Shown here one piece after another: positions 21,651 to 33,363 of a DNA stretch of 64,000 bases. The translations under genes were made by a program, and so were the position numbers. The notes under the pieces were generated by a model. It ran no database searches. It had not been told where the DNA came from and saw only the letters and a program-made list of their open reading frames with translations. Position 1 is the first letter of the stretch, and each line of letters opens with the position of its first letter. Origin of the DNA: Rugalucina vietnamica (lineage: Eukaryota; Mollusca; Bivalvia; Lucinida; Lucinidae); assembly GCA_964017185.1 (NCBI GenBank), contig OZ024870.1, positions 22,963,621-23,027,620 of the forward strand, in the 5' to 3' direction.

Positions 21651-21902
21651 ACTGTTACGAACTTGTATATACAAGTGTACATAAGTTGAAGTTAGTTGCA
21701 TGTTTATCGTGGTGTATGGGAAAACACTTGATAGCAAGAACAATATAAGAGCTTGAAATCGGTGGGGTGCAAGTATTAAGCCTCAAAGTATTAAATCTGA
21801 GAAATTCACACGTATCAACGTGGTTCTCCTGGAAGAGGAGGGATGTACTAACAACAACAACAACAACAACAACAATGCCGGACACCAGTAATAATTTTAA
21901 CA

Positions 21903-21974
21903 TCGCCAATGGTACCATTGGTTGGTGACATTTTTTCCATTATCAATTTAATTACCAATGGTACCGTTGGCATG
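21903..21974. repeat. GGTACC-palindrome fragment
   Basis: CCAATGGTACCATTGGTTGG and TTACCAATGGTACCGTTGG flank a short AT stretch. It is a small relic or minimal version of the 24507-25012 element, and again lies just 3' of a LINE A (CAA)n tail. Confidence 0.6.
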
Positions 21975-22029
21975 ATGTAGAAGTGCTAAGTATAATACAC
22001 ACTTGTATCGCCTTGCGGTACAAGCCGGC

Positions 22030-22115
22030 TTTTACAGCGACGCAATAGAGTGTTGGATTAGCACGCAGGAGACCCTGGTTCGATCCTCGGCCGTGGCGAA
22101 AAGGTGATTAGCATT
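22030..22115 (+). mobile_element. tRNA-like SINE head
   Basis: A possible A-box region (ATAGAGTGTTGGATTAGCAC) is followed by a good B box GGTTCGATCCTC. No paired acceptor stem closes it, so a SINE or decayed tRNA is more likely than a functional tRNA gene. Confidence 0.5.
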
Positions 22116-22270
22116 TATTCACTTCTTTTATTCACCTGTTACATTGATTTGTAAAGAAATTGGTGCAAATCTTATTTCTTAACACACAAAAACATGTTCA
22201 CAAAACGATTTCATCACACATCAGGCCCGGATCTAGAGTGTGTGTGTGTGTGGGGGGGGGGGGGCATCCC

Positions 22271-22518
22271 GTCTCGTGCTCTCCCAGACACCATGCAAAA
22301 ATATTTTATCAAGCCATATTTTGCACAAAAATAAGAAAAAAATGTGTATCACTGGCACAATAATTACTGCCAGTTGTCAATAATCAGCCTTTTGGTCTCG
22401 TGCTCTCCCAGACACCATGCAAAAATATTTTATTAAGCCATATTTTGCACAAAAATAAGAAAAAAATGTGTATCACTGGCACAATAATTACTGCCAGATG
22501 TCAATAATCAGCCTTTTG
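22271..22518. repeat. 124-bp tandem duplication
   Basis: GTCTCGTGCTCTCCCAGACA begins at 22271 and again at 22395. The two 124-bp units are almost identical (a few substitutions) through CAGCCTTTTGGTC. A G-run with TG repeats (22238-22264) precedes it. Confidence 0.9.
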
Positions 22519-22671
22519 GTCATGATTCCTGCTGTTATCTTATTCACCTGCTGTGATATTACACTAGTTTCTTAATTTATTGCGTCTTTTCTGATTTAAT
22601 TAATTGGTGTCCAGTGCCCTCATGCTGGGTTGTGCCTCCCCCCCCCCCAGGAGACCAAAGTCTGGATCCGG

Positions 22672-22745
22672 TCCTGCACATACACCCGCATACCTACAAA
22701 AGTCCGGTGGCGATGGGCGAGTGGCGAAGCAGCATACACTCTGCC
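22672..22745 (+). mobile_element. RTE-like LINE 5' leader fragment
   Basis: CATACCTACAAAAGTCCGGT and GGCGATGGGCGAGTGGCGAA match, in inverse orientation, 28960-29005, which lies upstream of the RTE-like endonuclease ORF. It is therefore a detached piece of that leader. Confidence 0.6.
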
Positions 22746-23330
22746 GCACAGCCTCCCAAACCAGGACCATTTTTGGTCCTCCTTCAGATTAATTGAATAA
22801 TTGGTCAGGCGGTATATTATCACAGCAGGCACTGGTCTCCAACTATTGAGGTCCCAGTTATCTAATTGTCCAAAGGTGTTGCAGAATTCTGTTCTCAGTA
22901 AGCATTCATGATTTATTTCTTCTCTGAGACATGGGACAATAAGATAACATGTTTGCATTTTGGAGCATTTTTATACACAGTTGTATCAATAGTCAATGCA
23001 TCTGGAAGATACATATGTATATATAATAATCGGTTTTCTAAAATTTAGACACCACTGCAATATGAGCAGCAATATAAGAGAACCTGCCATTTTATAGTTG
23101 AAACCATATAATATGTAGACAATCATGGCAATCTATCTTATAAAACAAGTCACAAAGTTTCACACGAAACTGTGTTTTTACTCCGTAAATTAAAAAGAAA
23201 TGTATTTCTGATTTATTTCTGATTTACACAACATAATGACATTTATGATCGCTTAACTAGCTGTATTTCTTCATATTTTTGGAGATGCAAGTAAATGTAT
23301 TTACAATTTAATATGATGGATAACAACATG
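22746..23330. other. No gene seen
   Basis: AT-rich sequence with no recognisable coding region or element end. Confidence 0.5.
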
Positions 23331-23369
23331 ATTTGAATCGAGTCATGCGAAAATCAAATTTCTGCCTAT

Positions 23370-23413
<44 letters not shown>

Positions 23414-23600
23414 CAGATTGGACTCTGCAGTAAGTGCACATATGATCAGCACCATTGTTTTCTTTACACGGTTAATTCAATACCTCTTCTACTTAAATCC
23501 AAACTGTCAAGCCTCTAACCATTTTCTATGACTGTGCAGACCTGTTTGTGTGAGACCTTGTCGTAAACCCTGAAGCCCGGTTTTCTCGTGTTGCGGCTCA
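23331..23600 (-). mobile_element. TGAGCCG-end hairpin MITE, degenerate reverse copy with A-run
   Basis: The right end GTTGCGGCTCA and the body GTTTGTGTGAGACCTTGTCG, ACCTCTTCTACTTAAATCC match the family in reverse. The hairpin has largely been replaced by a run of about 40 A (23372-23411). Confidence 0.65.
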
Positions 23601-23817
23601 TTTTATACATAAATAATAATTGACCTATATCATTTGCATATGCGCCTTTGTTTTCGAATATCAATCTGCATGTAAATCATGAAATTTCAAGTGTTTTCAA
23701 CTTAGCACAATATGGATCTTTACTTTGCTACAAAGTTTTGATTCCCTAAATAAAAAGTGGTGACAGCGCATCCGCTTTGTGTTGGATGAAATTTTAACTG
23801 TGCATAAATATCAAAAG

Positions 23818-24300
23818 TACAAATAGGCAATGATCAGAAAATGGCGCAATCACAAAGACATTCCCACTCCATAAACCGAGGGGTGGGAAAAAACTTAAAT
23901 GACACTTAGGCACTTATACCATGAAGACATGTTGTAAGCCGACTGAGCAGCTATTCCCCAGTAGACGACCACTCAGTCACCCGAACTGAACTAAAAATAT
24001 TAAAACATACATAAGGCTCAAACAGCACAAAAATTCGACTCCAAAACAAAAACAATTAGAACCACAACAGAAGTATCGCCTTGGAACGATCGGTAATATA
24101 AAATTACTGGGGGCCCAAACCGGTTTTACAGGTGCCCAACCCCACCCTCATCTTCTGCAGGGGTTCACAACATTTAGTTAGTTGTTCGGTCCTCGTGGTG
24201 AATCTCTAACTAGTCAATGAATCATCAAGGACAAACGAATAAATCATGATAACCACCTTGATAAATCAAAAACGAGGACTCAACAGACTCAGTAAGCTGC
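23818..24300 (+). repeat. Dispersed repeat R1, longer copy
   Basis: GTACAAATAGGCAATGATCA through GAGGACTCAACAGACTCAGT aligns with 26081-26580. The internal hairpin is TAAT-ATAAA-ATTA here. No ORF. Confidence 0.8.
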
Positions 24301-24506
24301 ATTTTATTGTCCATGATTAGATCATGAAAGCAAGTCATTTATCCTGCCAAATAAAGGTTAAAATGCAGGCATTTTCATGACCTGGATAAAATAAATTTCA
24401 GTCTCAGCTATTTTTTTTTTTTTATAAACTTGGTGCCCCGTCTGTGTGCCATTATATAGCTGACTCGATCACCATGTGCACAGAAAAGATAGAATAAAAT
24501 TATAAA

Positions 24507-25012
24507 GCGTGCGTTCGTAGTTTTTTCCAATGGTAAAAATGGTACCATTGGTAGACAAATTCCGTTCAAGGTTTTACCAATGGTACCATTGGTAATACCA
24601 TTGGTACCAATGGTACCAATGTTACCAACATACGGCAGCAAATGCTGCAGACAGACTACAGCGTGGGCAATTCTACCAACGCGGGAAAAGTCACGTGATT
24701 CAATATGGCGAGCCTAAAAATATATGATGAATTTCATAAATAAGCAATACTTTTGTCATACATGCACATTGAAATGTTACAAATAACACAATATATATGA
24801 AGTAAATAAGAAAGACAAAAACAAGTGAGGTGTATTGATCAATATGATAGAAATTCCACCATGTGACCTACCAATGGTACCGTTGGTACCAATGGTACCA
24901 ACGGCAGCAGAAAAGCGTTCAGGGTTTTCTGGTTACCATTGGTAAAAATGGTACCAACAGTACCATTGGTAGATTTGCAGATTTTACCGTTGGGAGAACC
25001 CCGAACGTAGCC
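24507..25012 (-). mobile_element. GGTACC-palindrome element, complete inverted copy
   Basis: A complete 506-bp unit in reverse orientation with ends GCGTGCGTTCGTAGTTTTTT and ...CCCCGAACGTAGCC. It is flanked by AAA on both sides, consistent with a 3-bp duplication. It contains one left and one right module, the presumed ancestral arrangement of 17641-19895. Confidence 0.82.
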
Positions 25013-25282
25013 AAATTCAATGGGATAGAAAGGGGACAAAACCTGATAAAACTGATTGATATATCTGAGATACATGTATGCATGTAATGTTTGCCCTGTA
25101 CCGCATAAGAAACTGCAGCAGCACATGTATCCTAAGTTCCTATCAGCTGGGCAATTAACAGGTTATTGGAAAGTCACAGCATGCATATTGCCTAATTGCT
25201 ATTTTATTATCTTTAATGAACTCCTGTTTCTCTGGCAATCTCAGGTACTGATGGAGGCTGTGCAGTAGAGTGCATATGCACA

Positions 25283-25408
25283 CTGGTAGCTGTAGTTGCA
25301 GACCTGCACGCGGGCGGCTCAGCTCTGTGCAATTTGCGGAATTAGGCAGTCGGCTGAGCGACGTAGCAGACCTACTTAGGACCTCAATGCTCAACCCCGT
25401 AGCATATT
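25283..25408 (+). mobile_element. RTE-like LINE 5' leader fragment
   Basis: AGCTGTAGTTGCAGACCTGC, GGCAGTCGGCTGAGCGAC and CCCGTAGCAT match the minus-strand leader of the RTE-like LINE at 28790-28945. It is followed directly by an inverted R1 piece. Confidence 0.75.
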
Positions 25409-25558
25409 GGGGAATAGCTGCTCACTCGGCTTACGACATGTTTTCATGGTATAAGTACTTAATTAAGTGTCATTTTAGTTTTTTCCCTCCCCTCGGTTTA
25501 TGGAGTGGAATTTTTTTTTCTGATTGCGCCATTTCCTGATCATTGCCTATTTTTACTG
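25409..25558 (-). repeat. Dispersed repeat R1, inverted 5' piece
   Basis: The complement of the first 150 bases of R1 (CTGATTGCGCCATTTCCTGA, GGGGAATAGCTGCTCACTCG). It abuts the LINE C C-terminal region. Confidence 0.8.
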
Positions 25559-25737
25559 TAAGTGTTTCCAGGTTACCGTGGCTCTGGTCTACTAGGGCCA
25601 GTTTCAATCAAAATGATATAGATCCAACTTGTCAAGTGTGCAGCTCTTCTCCAGAGACATTATTTCATTTCATCCTTGAATGCCCGATATTAGAAGCTAT
25701 CAGAAATCCTATAATCTGTGACATTTCTTTTGGCTGA

Positions 25738-27158
25738 GGCTATCCGCACGACAGTCGTGCCGATAACGCCGCTTATCCGCACGACGGTCGTGCCGATAAG
25801 CGGCGTTATCGGCCCGACCGTCGTGCGGATAGCCAATGCTACAGGTATTGGCTATCGGCACGACGGGAGTCTGAGATTTTCTAACGAGCTTACGTATGCA
25901 TTTAACTATCAAATTGTCATTAAATAAATTAATTATGTGTTTAGCTAGTGAAATACATTCAAAATTAACATTTTTGTTAATTATAAATAAGAAAACTAAT
26001 TTGATTTGATTATTCCAGCTGATTTTAACTGAATAACTGTAGATTCCTAACAGGGTAGAAAAATATAACCAATGTAAACAGGTACAAGCAGGCAAAGACC
26101 AGGAAAAGGCGCAATCAGAAAAAGATTCCCACTCCAAAAACCGAGGTGGGAAAAAACCAAACTAACAACCAGGTACTTATACCATGAAACATATCGTAAG
26201 CCGAATGAGCAGCTATTTTCCAAATAGGTGGCCACTCAGCTACCTTAACTTAACTAAAAACATGAAAACATACATAAGGCGCCAACAGCACAAAAAATTT
26301 TAAACACCAAGACATAAAACAAAAAGAACCACTACAGAAGTATCGACTTGGAACGATCAGTAACACAAAGTTACTGGCGGGCTTAAACCGGTTTTACAGG
26401 TACCTAACCTCACCCTCAGCTTCTGCAGTGGTTCACAACATTTAGTTAGTTCTTCGGTCCTCGTGGTGAATCTCTAACTAGTCAATGAATCATCAAGAAC
26501 AAACAAATAAATCATGATAAACATCCTGATGAATCAAAAACCAGGACTCACAGATTGAGTAAGCTGCCCGACGATGGAGATCCCTGGGCGCCGAATAACC
26601 TACTAACTCCGGAGCAAAAGAAAAACACCAGTTGGACCCCGGTGGGCCAAGCAACAGACAAGAAGCTCCGGCCCCAACCAACTAAAATGAATAGCTTTAA
26701 GTCGGGGCCATCATAGAGTCTGACGCCCGACCCACCGGCGTGCAATTAAAGAAGGCTAAATTAAATGCTTTTTAATTGTGTTACTGATATGTTTCCATAC
26801 TCCATTGTTAAAATCATTTTGGATTGCCACATTCTTTTATTATTTAGGTTGCGATAATTGCTTTCTCATTTACGCATACGCATGGCTGATTTTACAGGTA
26901 AATTCATAGGTAAGCCAATTTCAGCAAAATAATAATTTTGGTAATTAAAAGTAAAAAAATCCTGCATGGGTAATATTCTGTTTCAGTTTTGAAGCCAGTG
27001 TATAATATTTATCAACTTAAAATGTATCAATTTCTTAACATTTATAGCATTTGGATATCGATGTCCCTGTCGTGCGGATAACGCCGCTTATCCGCACGAC
27101 GGTCGTGCCGATAACCGATAAGTGGCGTTATCGGCACGACCGTCGTGCGGATATAGCC
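25738..27158. mobile_element. TIR element with TATCCGCACGAC palindromes
   Basis: The ends are GGCTATCCGCACGAC and the complement GTCGTGCGGATATAGCC. Each terminus carries alternating dyads (CCGCACGACGGTCGTGCCG and GATAACGCCGCTTATC). The interior is AT-rich and includes a full R1 copy (26081-26742). The flanks (CTTTTG nearby on both sides) suggest but do not prove a target duplication. No transposase seen. Confidence 0.75.
26081..26742 (+). repeat. Dispersed repeat R1, longest copy
   Basis: GGTACAAGCAGGCAAAGACC to ACCCACCGGCGTGCAATTAA, 662 bp. It contains AATGAATCATCAAG, CCAGGACTCA and CTCCGGAGCAAAAGAAAAAC, a core shared with 43690-43840. Class unknown; no coding sequence was recognised on either strand. 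Confidence 0.75.
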
Positions 27159-27789
27159 AGTGTCCTTTTGAATATACGAAATTACACTTCACGACAAGTT
27201 GTTTCGAAGACTTATCAGCAGACAACCAGTTACAAATTATTATGGACTGTACAGTGTTAGTCGACACAGTGAACCAAAATAAGAAGAGAGTAAAGTACTT
27301 TGAAAAGTTGCAACAATTAACATTCCTGACTAGACGTTTGTTACATAACTTGCACTGTGCTAGATACAGAATGATCAAGGAAATCCCATCTAGACGAAGA
27401 TAGGTTTACAGTGTAAATTTGTGGCCGTTGTATATAAAACATGGTGAAGGGTCGATATTTATTTCTGCTACCTACTACCTACGTGGAGGAATCTACGGTT
27501 GTCCTATGCAGGACGTGACGAATCCGAGTCGTTTCGGCCCAGGGTCGTTTCGGCCTGAGTCGTTTCGGCCTGGGTCGTTTCGACCAATTTTGGGGGTGGG
27601 TCGTTTCGGCCAATTTTCTGGGTGAGTCGATTCGGCCATGAGTCGTTTCGGCCAAAGTATATGGAAATCTTCAGGTAAGTAATAACTCAAAGATAAATCG
27701 ATCTTTTTGAGTACATGCGTTTTCGTGGACATATACATGATGTATGCATGTGGGGTGTTTTGAAAGTATTCATTGCATCCAGTTGGTTG

Positions 27790-28685
27790 CAAATGTCTGT
27801 TAAGAAATCTTGTCTCATGCTGTCTTTATTCAGCTTTGAGACATCCAGTCTCTTAGGAGCTTTCTTGCCTTGAGGTCGCCTCGCAGGCTGTATTCTTAGG
27901 TTGAGTTTGCTGACAACCAGTCTATGATCTGTCCAGCAGTCTGCACCACACATAGTCTTTGTCACTTTAACATCCTGCCTGTCTGTTCTCCGCACTATGA
28001 CATAGTCTATGAGATGCCAGTGTTTGGAACGGGGATGCATCCAGGATGTTTTGTTCCTATTAGGTAGACGGAAGACTGTGTTGGTGATTAGAAGGTCATG
28101 TTCAGCACACTTCCTGAGAAGCAAGAGACCATTGCTGTTGCACTTTCCAACCCCTTCTGGACCTATAACTCCTTCCCAGATCTGGTGGTCTGTACCCACT
28201 CTGGCATTAAAGTCGCCAAGAAGGATAAGCTTGTCTGTGCGGGGTGTTGCAGAAATAACATTGTCTAGGTCATCATAGAACTTGTCCTTGACCTCATCTG
28301 GATTGGTCATTGTGGGTGCATAAGCACTGACAATAGTTGCATGTTTATTGCCTGACAGAGGAAGTCTCAATGTCATTAGACGGTCATTAATGCCTTTTGG
28401 CAATCCTGACAGCTTACCAACAAGTTCTGTTTTGATGGCAAAGCCAACTCCTGCTTCACGCCTCTCTTCACTTTTGCGTCCACTCCAGAAGAAGGTGTAT
28501 CCAGCACCAACTTCTTTGATCTCCCCAACATCTGCGAACCGAGTCTCACTCAATGCAGCTATCTGTATATCATACCTCCCAAGTTCTCTGCCCACAAGGG
28601 CCGTTCTACGCTGTGGTCTATCTGACCCAGCATTGTCCATTAAAGTACGCACATTCCATGCGCCAATCCGTAAGGGAATTACTCT
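27790..28685 (-). pseudogene. RTE-like AP endonuclease domain (3'-truncated ORF)
   Basis: Reads IPLRIGAWNVRTLMDNAGSD, LSETRFADVGEI, VSAYAPTMTN, LLGDFNARVG, SWMHPRSKHWHLIDYVIVRR and CWTDHRLVVSK. These are all the AP-endonuclease motifs (N, E, GDFNAR, DY, TDH), of the type often annotated in databases as craniofacial development protein 2-like. No start codon precedes GAWNVRTL within the obvious frame. It ends at about 27790 in foreign sequence. Confidence 0.85.
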
Positions 28686-28990
28686 AGCTTTTTTCTTTGT
28701 ATTTCGACCGCTTAAGGGGATCCCCGCTGATCGCGGTTAACCAGCCAGGGGGTTTGAAGCAGGCAATTGTTTAGGACACCTTTTTTAGCCCCTTCCCCAT
28801 GCTACGGGGGTGAGCAGTGCGGTCCTAAATAGGTCTGCTCAGTCGCTCAGCCGACTGCCGAATTCTGCTTACTGCTTCTCCTCACAGAAAGCGACCATTA
28901 GAACTGAGCCGCCTGTGTGCAGGTCTGCAACTACAGCTCCCAGTGTGTCCTACAGCTGCTGCTTCGCCACTCGCCCATCGCCACAGGACT
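27790..28990 (-). mobile_element. RTE/BovB-like LINE fragment: leader and endonuclease
   Basis: On the minus strand the leader (28990 to about 28690) is followed by an open endonuclease frame to about 27790. There it stops without any reverse transcriptase, so the 3' part is missing. That is unusual for a LINE, where the 5' end is normally lost, and implies deletion or capture inside the 27522-30857 element. Leader fragments also occur at 22672 and 25283. Confidence 0.8.
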
Positions 28991-29584
28991 TTGTAGGTAT
29001 GTGGGTGCAAGTGTGATGAAATTGTTGTGTATGCAAGTGTTTGTGTGTTGAGAAATAAGATGACATGCGCTATGAAATTGGATTATAGTGAGGAAGAGGT
29101 GCGCAACGTCAACCTCACTCTCTAGTCCTCGCCCAGCTGCGCCCAGAGGCAAGACACAGGTCAAGACGTCTGGAGTTGGGTTTGGATGCAGTGGATGACC
29201 GTAACATCTTTAGTGCCTTGTCACGCTCTGCATGTTCCACAACATGTTGCTGTATCGCTTTCTGAACCGTTGAATCAGGTGATTTCTTCCGCTCCATCTA
29301 CCGAAACAGTCTTTGCATATCTGGACTAGGCATATCCAGACACACAGGTTTGATTTTGGAGTTTCCTTCTCCTAGATGAATTGCTGGCCACAGCTGAAGA
29401 GCTCCATCTACCCTTCCTTAGGTTTTGTTCAGAGATTTTAATGATTAGTACTGGCGATATAAAGGATTGATAGGGTTGAGGGGATGAATGAATGAGTGAA
29501 TGAATTAGTACTGGCGATAGAAAGGATTGATAGGATAGAAAGGATTGATAGGGTTGAGGGGATGAATGAGTGAATGAATGTGTG

Positions 29585-29740
<156 letters not shown>

Positions 29741-29976
29741 TGTACAATTAAACTAAACATGTAGTTATGAAGTAATCGGCAATTGCAAGGGAATACTTTT
29801 TAGTAATGCACCGGCTGTCGGTGAACTAATTATAAGGGTGATTAACAAGGTGTGAAAACTCGTGTCTGTAATCAGCAATGCTAATCCATGGTGATTGATT
29901 ATTAATGTACTCAATTAAGGCATGAAAACGTGTGCTTGTCAATTTAATTTGAGTCTACGCATGAATAAAAACAACA

Positions 29977-30165
29977 GTTTTGGAATCCGACCAGGTCCAT
30001 CACAAACCAGCCTGTACAGTCTCATAAGCAGGCCAGAGTCTTGAAATTTCGGATTTAAGAAGAAAAATGAGAAATTGTACTATCTTTGTAGCGAAAACAA
30101 AGGCGCTGATCATCTGTGCAGTTACCTGCGCCTTTGTTTTCGCCTATGCATATTGTTGGTTTTCT
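29977..30165 (+). mobile_element. TGAGCCG-type hairpin MITE, internal fragment
   Basis: CCGACCAGGTCCATCACAAA, CTTGAAATTTCGGATTTAAG and GCGAAAACAAAGGCGCTGAT ... CTGCGCCTTTGTTTTCGCC match the family. The outer ends are gone and the hairpin is partly deleted. Confidence 0.75.
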
Positions 30166-30857
30166 TGTGCGTATTTTGGAAAGAGATTTTACATACCGTT
30201 AAAATGGTAGCTTTAAAAAGTTATGAAAAAACTCAAATTTTGTTACAGCTGAAATCTTTAAGTTTGAAAGTCAAATTCTATTGGATACATGTACTATGTT
30301 TACAGATTTTATATAGACTTCTTAGAATTCTCTGAGATGGGATTGTTAGGTTGCTGTTTGCATTGTACATGTAAAGCTTAGATTGCATTAACTGGTTTCA
30401 TTTCTGTTTGATACAGGCATTACTCTAGAAATCTCTAAAGTTGACTTTTTTTTAAAGGATGTTTAGTTTAAGGTGAGAAAAACGTAAGGAAAATTATGAA
30501 ATTAAACCGTTTGTGCTTTTTTGTTTTATAAACCATGACGCCATATAAATGACCATTGTAGTTTCTCTATCGTTTTTAATGAATAAAGATGCAATTTTTC
30601 ACACTGTAATAGACCCATGTACCCTTGCAAGACTGGCTGCATGGTAAACTAGCCTCGTATAGCATACACATCTTGCATAAAGTATATAATAAAAAAAGTA
30701 TATTATATAGTATATACGGATTGAATAAAATATCAGGCCGAAACGACTCACCAAAATTGGCCGAAACGACCCAGGGCCGAATCGACTCAGGCCGAAACGA
30801 CCCACGGCCGAAACGACTCAAGGCCGAAACGACTCACGACCGAAACGACCCGTTACC

Positions 30858-33363
30858 GACGTGACGATAAGAAGATAAAGATTCCGGGTTTTATCATGTT
30901 TGCACCAATTATTAAACAAGTGCAAAGTAAATAGATCTACTGTAGTTCTGTTTTTAATTTTCACTATTTTTTCATTAACACAACACCAATATGGGGTTTT
31001 CTCAGCCTATGTGATGTGTTTAGACCCCCCCAAAGGTAATACGTCGTCCTCGTCATTCTTTTCTGATCAATTAAACTTGTAAGAACAAAATAGATTTGCT
31101 CCATTACAATAGACTAGGGGGAAAACCGGTAAAGTTCAGAATGGCACTAAAGTAAAGTTCGGACACTTTTACTATCTTAATCATTGTGATCCCCTAAACC
31201 GTGCAATTGACTGTTAAATACTTTTATTTTCTCGACGATATTGTCTGTTTCGTTTCCTTTCGGTTCCTTGAAATCGTCAGGGAGCTGTTAACCTGGAGTT
31301 CGTACTCAATTACATCAAAGGTTCCATCTCCTGCACCGCCACATCATTTAATGAGTCAAGTGTCATTTTTATTTGGCACCAATTAGCGAAATCTGCGGAT
31401 AATTTACTTGTCTGGTTCCCGTTTTAGACTATCATTTACATGCATGTGCTGACAACCAGTTACTACCTGAAAATTAAAAAAAAAAATTATACATGCACGT
31501 TGCATACACATACAACAGCGATTGACTGAGCGACATGATACATGTAAAACTATCGCTCTGGCGTCGAAAACATCTTTTTGAAAACGAAAACTTTAATTAA
31601 ATTGACGCCATTCGCTCTGTCAAATAATTCCTTATTTCGATTAGTTCCTTTTCGTTGCTGATGAACATGTATAGAAAAAAATAAGAAATAAATTTTGCAT
31701 TCAATTTTACAAATTGTATTACTTTGTACATGTATTTTATGTGGATGTATTTATTTTCAAGCGCTTTCATTTTATTTTTCTTAATAATGTCGTTGAAGCT
31801 TTCGTTTGTACGTGTCACACACATGCGGTGGCTGTATGTACATGTCATCATTATCACAGAAAAAAACTGCAAACTAGCAGTCTGCTTTATTTCAAATTCA
31901 TTTTGGTAGGACTGTTTTGTCGAAACATTACCAAACACTCGACATAGCCGTGTGTCGAAATTTCACGGAGTACCTCCACTGTTGAAAAAGATTGTTAATT
32001 ACAGTAAGGTTTCAAGCTAATTTGACTGTTTAATTTCATACTTTTAAATGAACTCGGGCATACATATTCTTACTAAACGATTTACGATTCGTCTTATATT
32101 ATTTTTTCATGTAGCGATAGCGATGGTACATATCGTATTCAACAGATAAAGACACAAAAATCCACAGAACCATGTTTTAAAATGCGATAAAACAGCAATA
32201 CGGCACTTCCCGGCATAAATGCGAGGTTCATTAGATTAAATTGCAAAGTTTGTCCTACGTAAGTATTAAATGAAAATTTGTCGCAAAGCGTCGGAACAAT
32301 GTAAAATTTTATTAGAAAAACACCACTTTTTTGAAAATTAGAAATGTCAGTTCTAGGCTTTTCGTCTTTATTCCACCGAACACCGAAGTTGTATCTACGC
32401 ATATCATCTTAATTATGGTTCAGACACTTAATCGAAATTAAATTTCATTGAGTGCGCATACATGAAGACAGGTGTCACCCTGTGGTGACACTTGCGCATA
32501 CAGCACTCTTATTTCCGGTAATAAAATTAAGGCGAAGTTCTGGAATTCTTAAGAAGCTACCGCGGTGCAGGAGATAGGGATCAAAGGCGATAACAATTAG
32601 GTGATAATGGCTCTCGACTGTTGGTCTTTTTGCACTGAAGTGTATGGAGCACACAGCATGCTGCTAAAGGTGCTAATTTCCGCTATAATTAAGTACGAAT
32701 TCCAGGTATAACAGTTCCCTGAAATCGTTAAGGGTACAGTCTCGGCAATGACGCACAATTTCTCGAGCCTTTCCATTTTGACCTCAAAAGCTTCAGGCCC
32801 ATTGAAAATTAAACCAATTGTCACTGAATGCTAGTTGAGGAGTAAAGTTGTAAACTCAGCATCTCTTGCTTATTTTTAGAGAATTTATTTTTCGAACTAT
32901 ATTTTAACTTTTTTTCTACTAGTTTTCACCTGGTTTTTACATATTTTCACATCAAAAATGCAATTATGATATGGCTAAAATTGTCTGAACTTCCGCGTGT
33001 GTTGAGTTAGGGCACTGGGGAAGTTTGGACAACAATGCCTTCAATAAAGTTGCATCTGCTCTGGCGAGAAACTTGAAATGATATCACTACCTTAGCCTTA
33101 CAGGCACGAAACCAGCAACGTTTTACCGACAGGAACTGACTAATGAAAGGTAGAAAGTGATTGGCTAGACCTATTTGACCAATCATATCTTTGGTCTTAA
33201 AACTGGTTCGGTCGTTTTGCAAGTCGTTTCACCTCTGGGGCTCTGTATTTAGATTAGGCAGGATGTTCAACAGAACATTTCCGACAGCCATCCACACAAA
33301 TGGGGTGAACGAGGTATAAAAGTGTAACGCGATAGGTTAGACAGTTGATCTACATGTTAGTTT
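30858..33363. other. No gene seen; weak inverted repeats
   Basis: AT-rich sequence. Two pairs of inverted matches exist: GGAGTTCGTACTCAATTA (about 31298) with the complement of 32688-32705, and ATCTCCTGCACCGC (about 31326) with the complement of 32560-32573. They suggest a decayed TIR element without clear ends. Short ORFs have no motifs. Confidence 0.45.

Larger units (their letters stand above)
19896..21876 (+). mobile_element. LINE A second copy (3' end only), split by a TIR element
   Basis: A 5'-truncated LINE A relative. It begins ACTTATATGCTACAGGCCAC (TYMLQAT), is interrupted at 19917-21290, then continues to the stop at 21648-21650 and a 3' UTR ending in (CAA)n at about 21849-21875. 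Removing the GGTACC array places its start directly after the (CAA)n tail of LINE A, a head-to-tail arrangement. Confidence 0.82.
25563..27521 (+). mobile_element. LINE C: ORF2 C-terminus and 3' UTR, split by a palindromic element
   Basis: A relative of LINE A. The left part (25563-25737) reads STRASFNQNDIDPTCQVC and ETLFHFILECPILEAIRNP (zinc knuckle). After the insertion (25738-27158) the right part reads FEYTKLHFTTSCFEDLSADN, IIMDCTVLVDTVNQNKKR and LLHNLHCARYRMIKEIPSRR with a TAG stop at 27401-27403. The 3' UTR runs to the element beginning at 27522. Confidence 0.75.

Noticed and set aside
25543-25737. Short ORF with Cys/His residues considered as a host zinc-finger exon
   Set aside because: The CxxC..H..C pattern and continuation at 27159-27403 match the LINE ORF2 C-terminal knuckle.
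13589-26742. Multiple R1 copies considered as long terminal repeats of a retroelement
   Set aside because: Copies are in mixed orientation, of different lengths, and enclose no gag/pol-type coding sequence.
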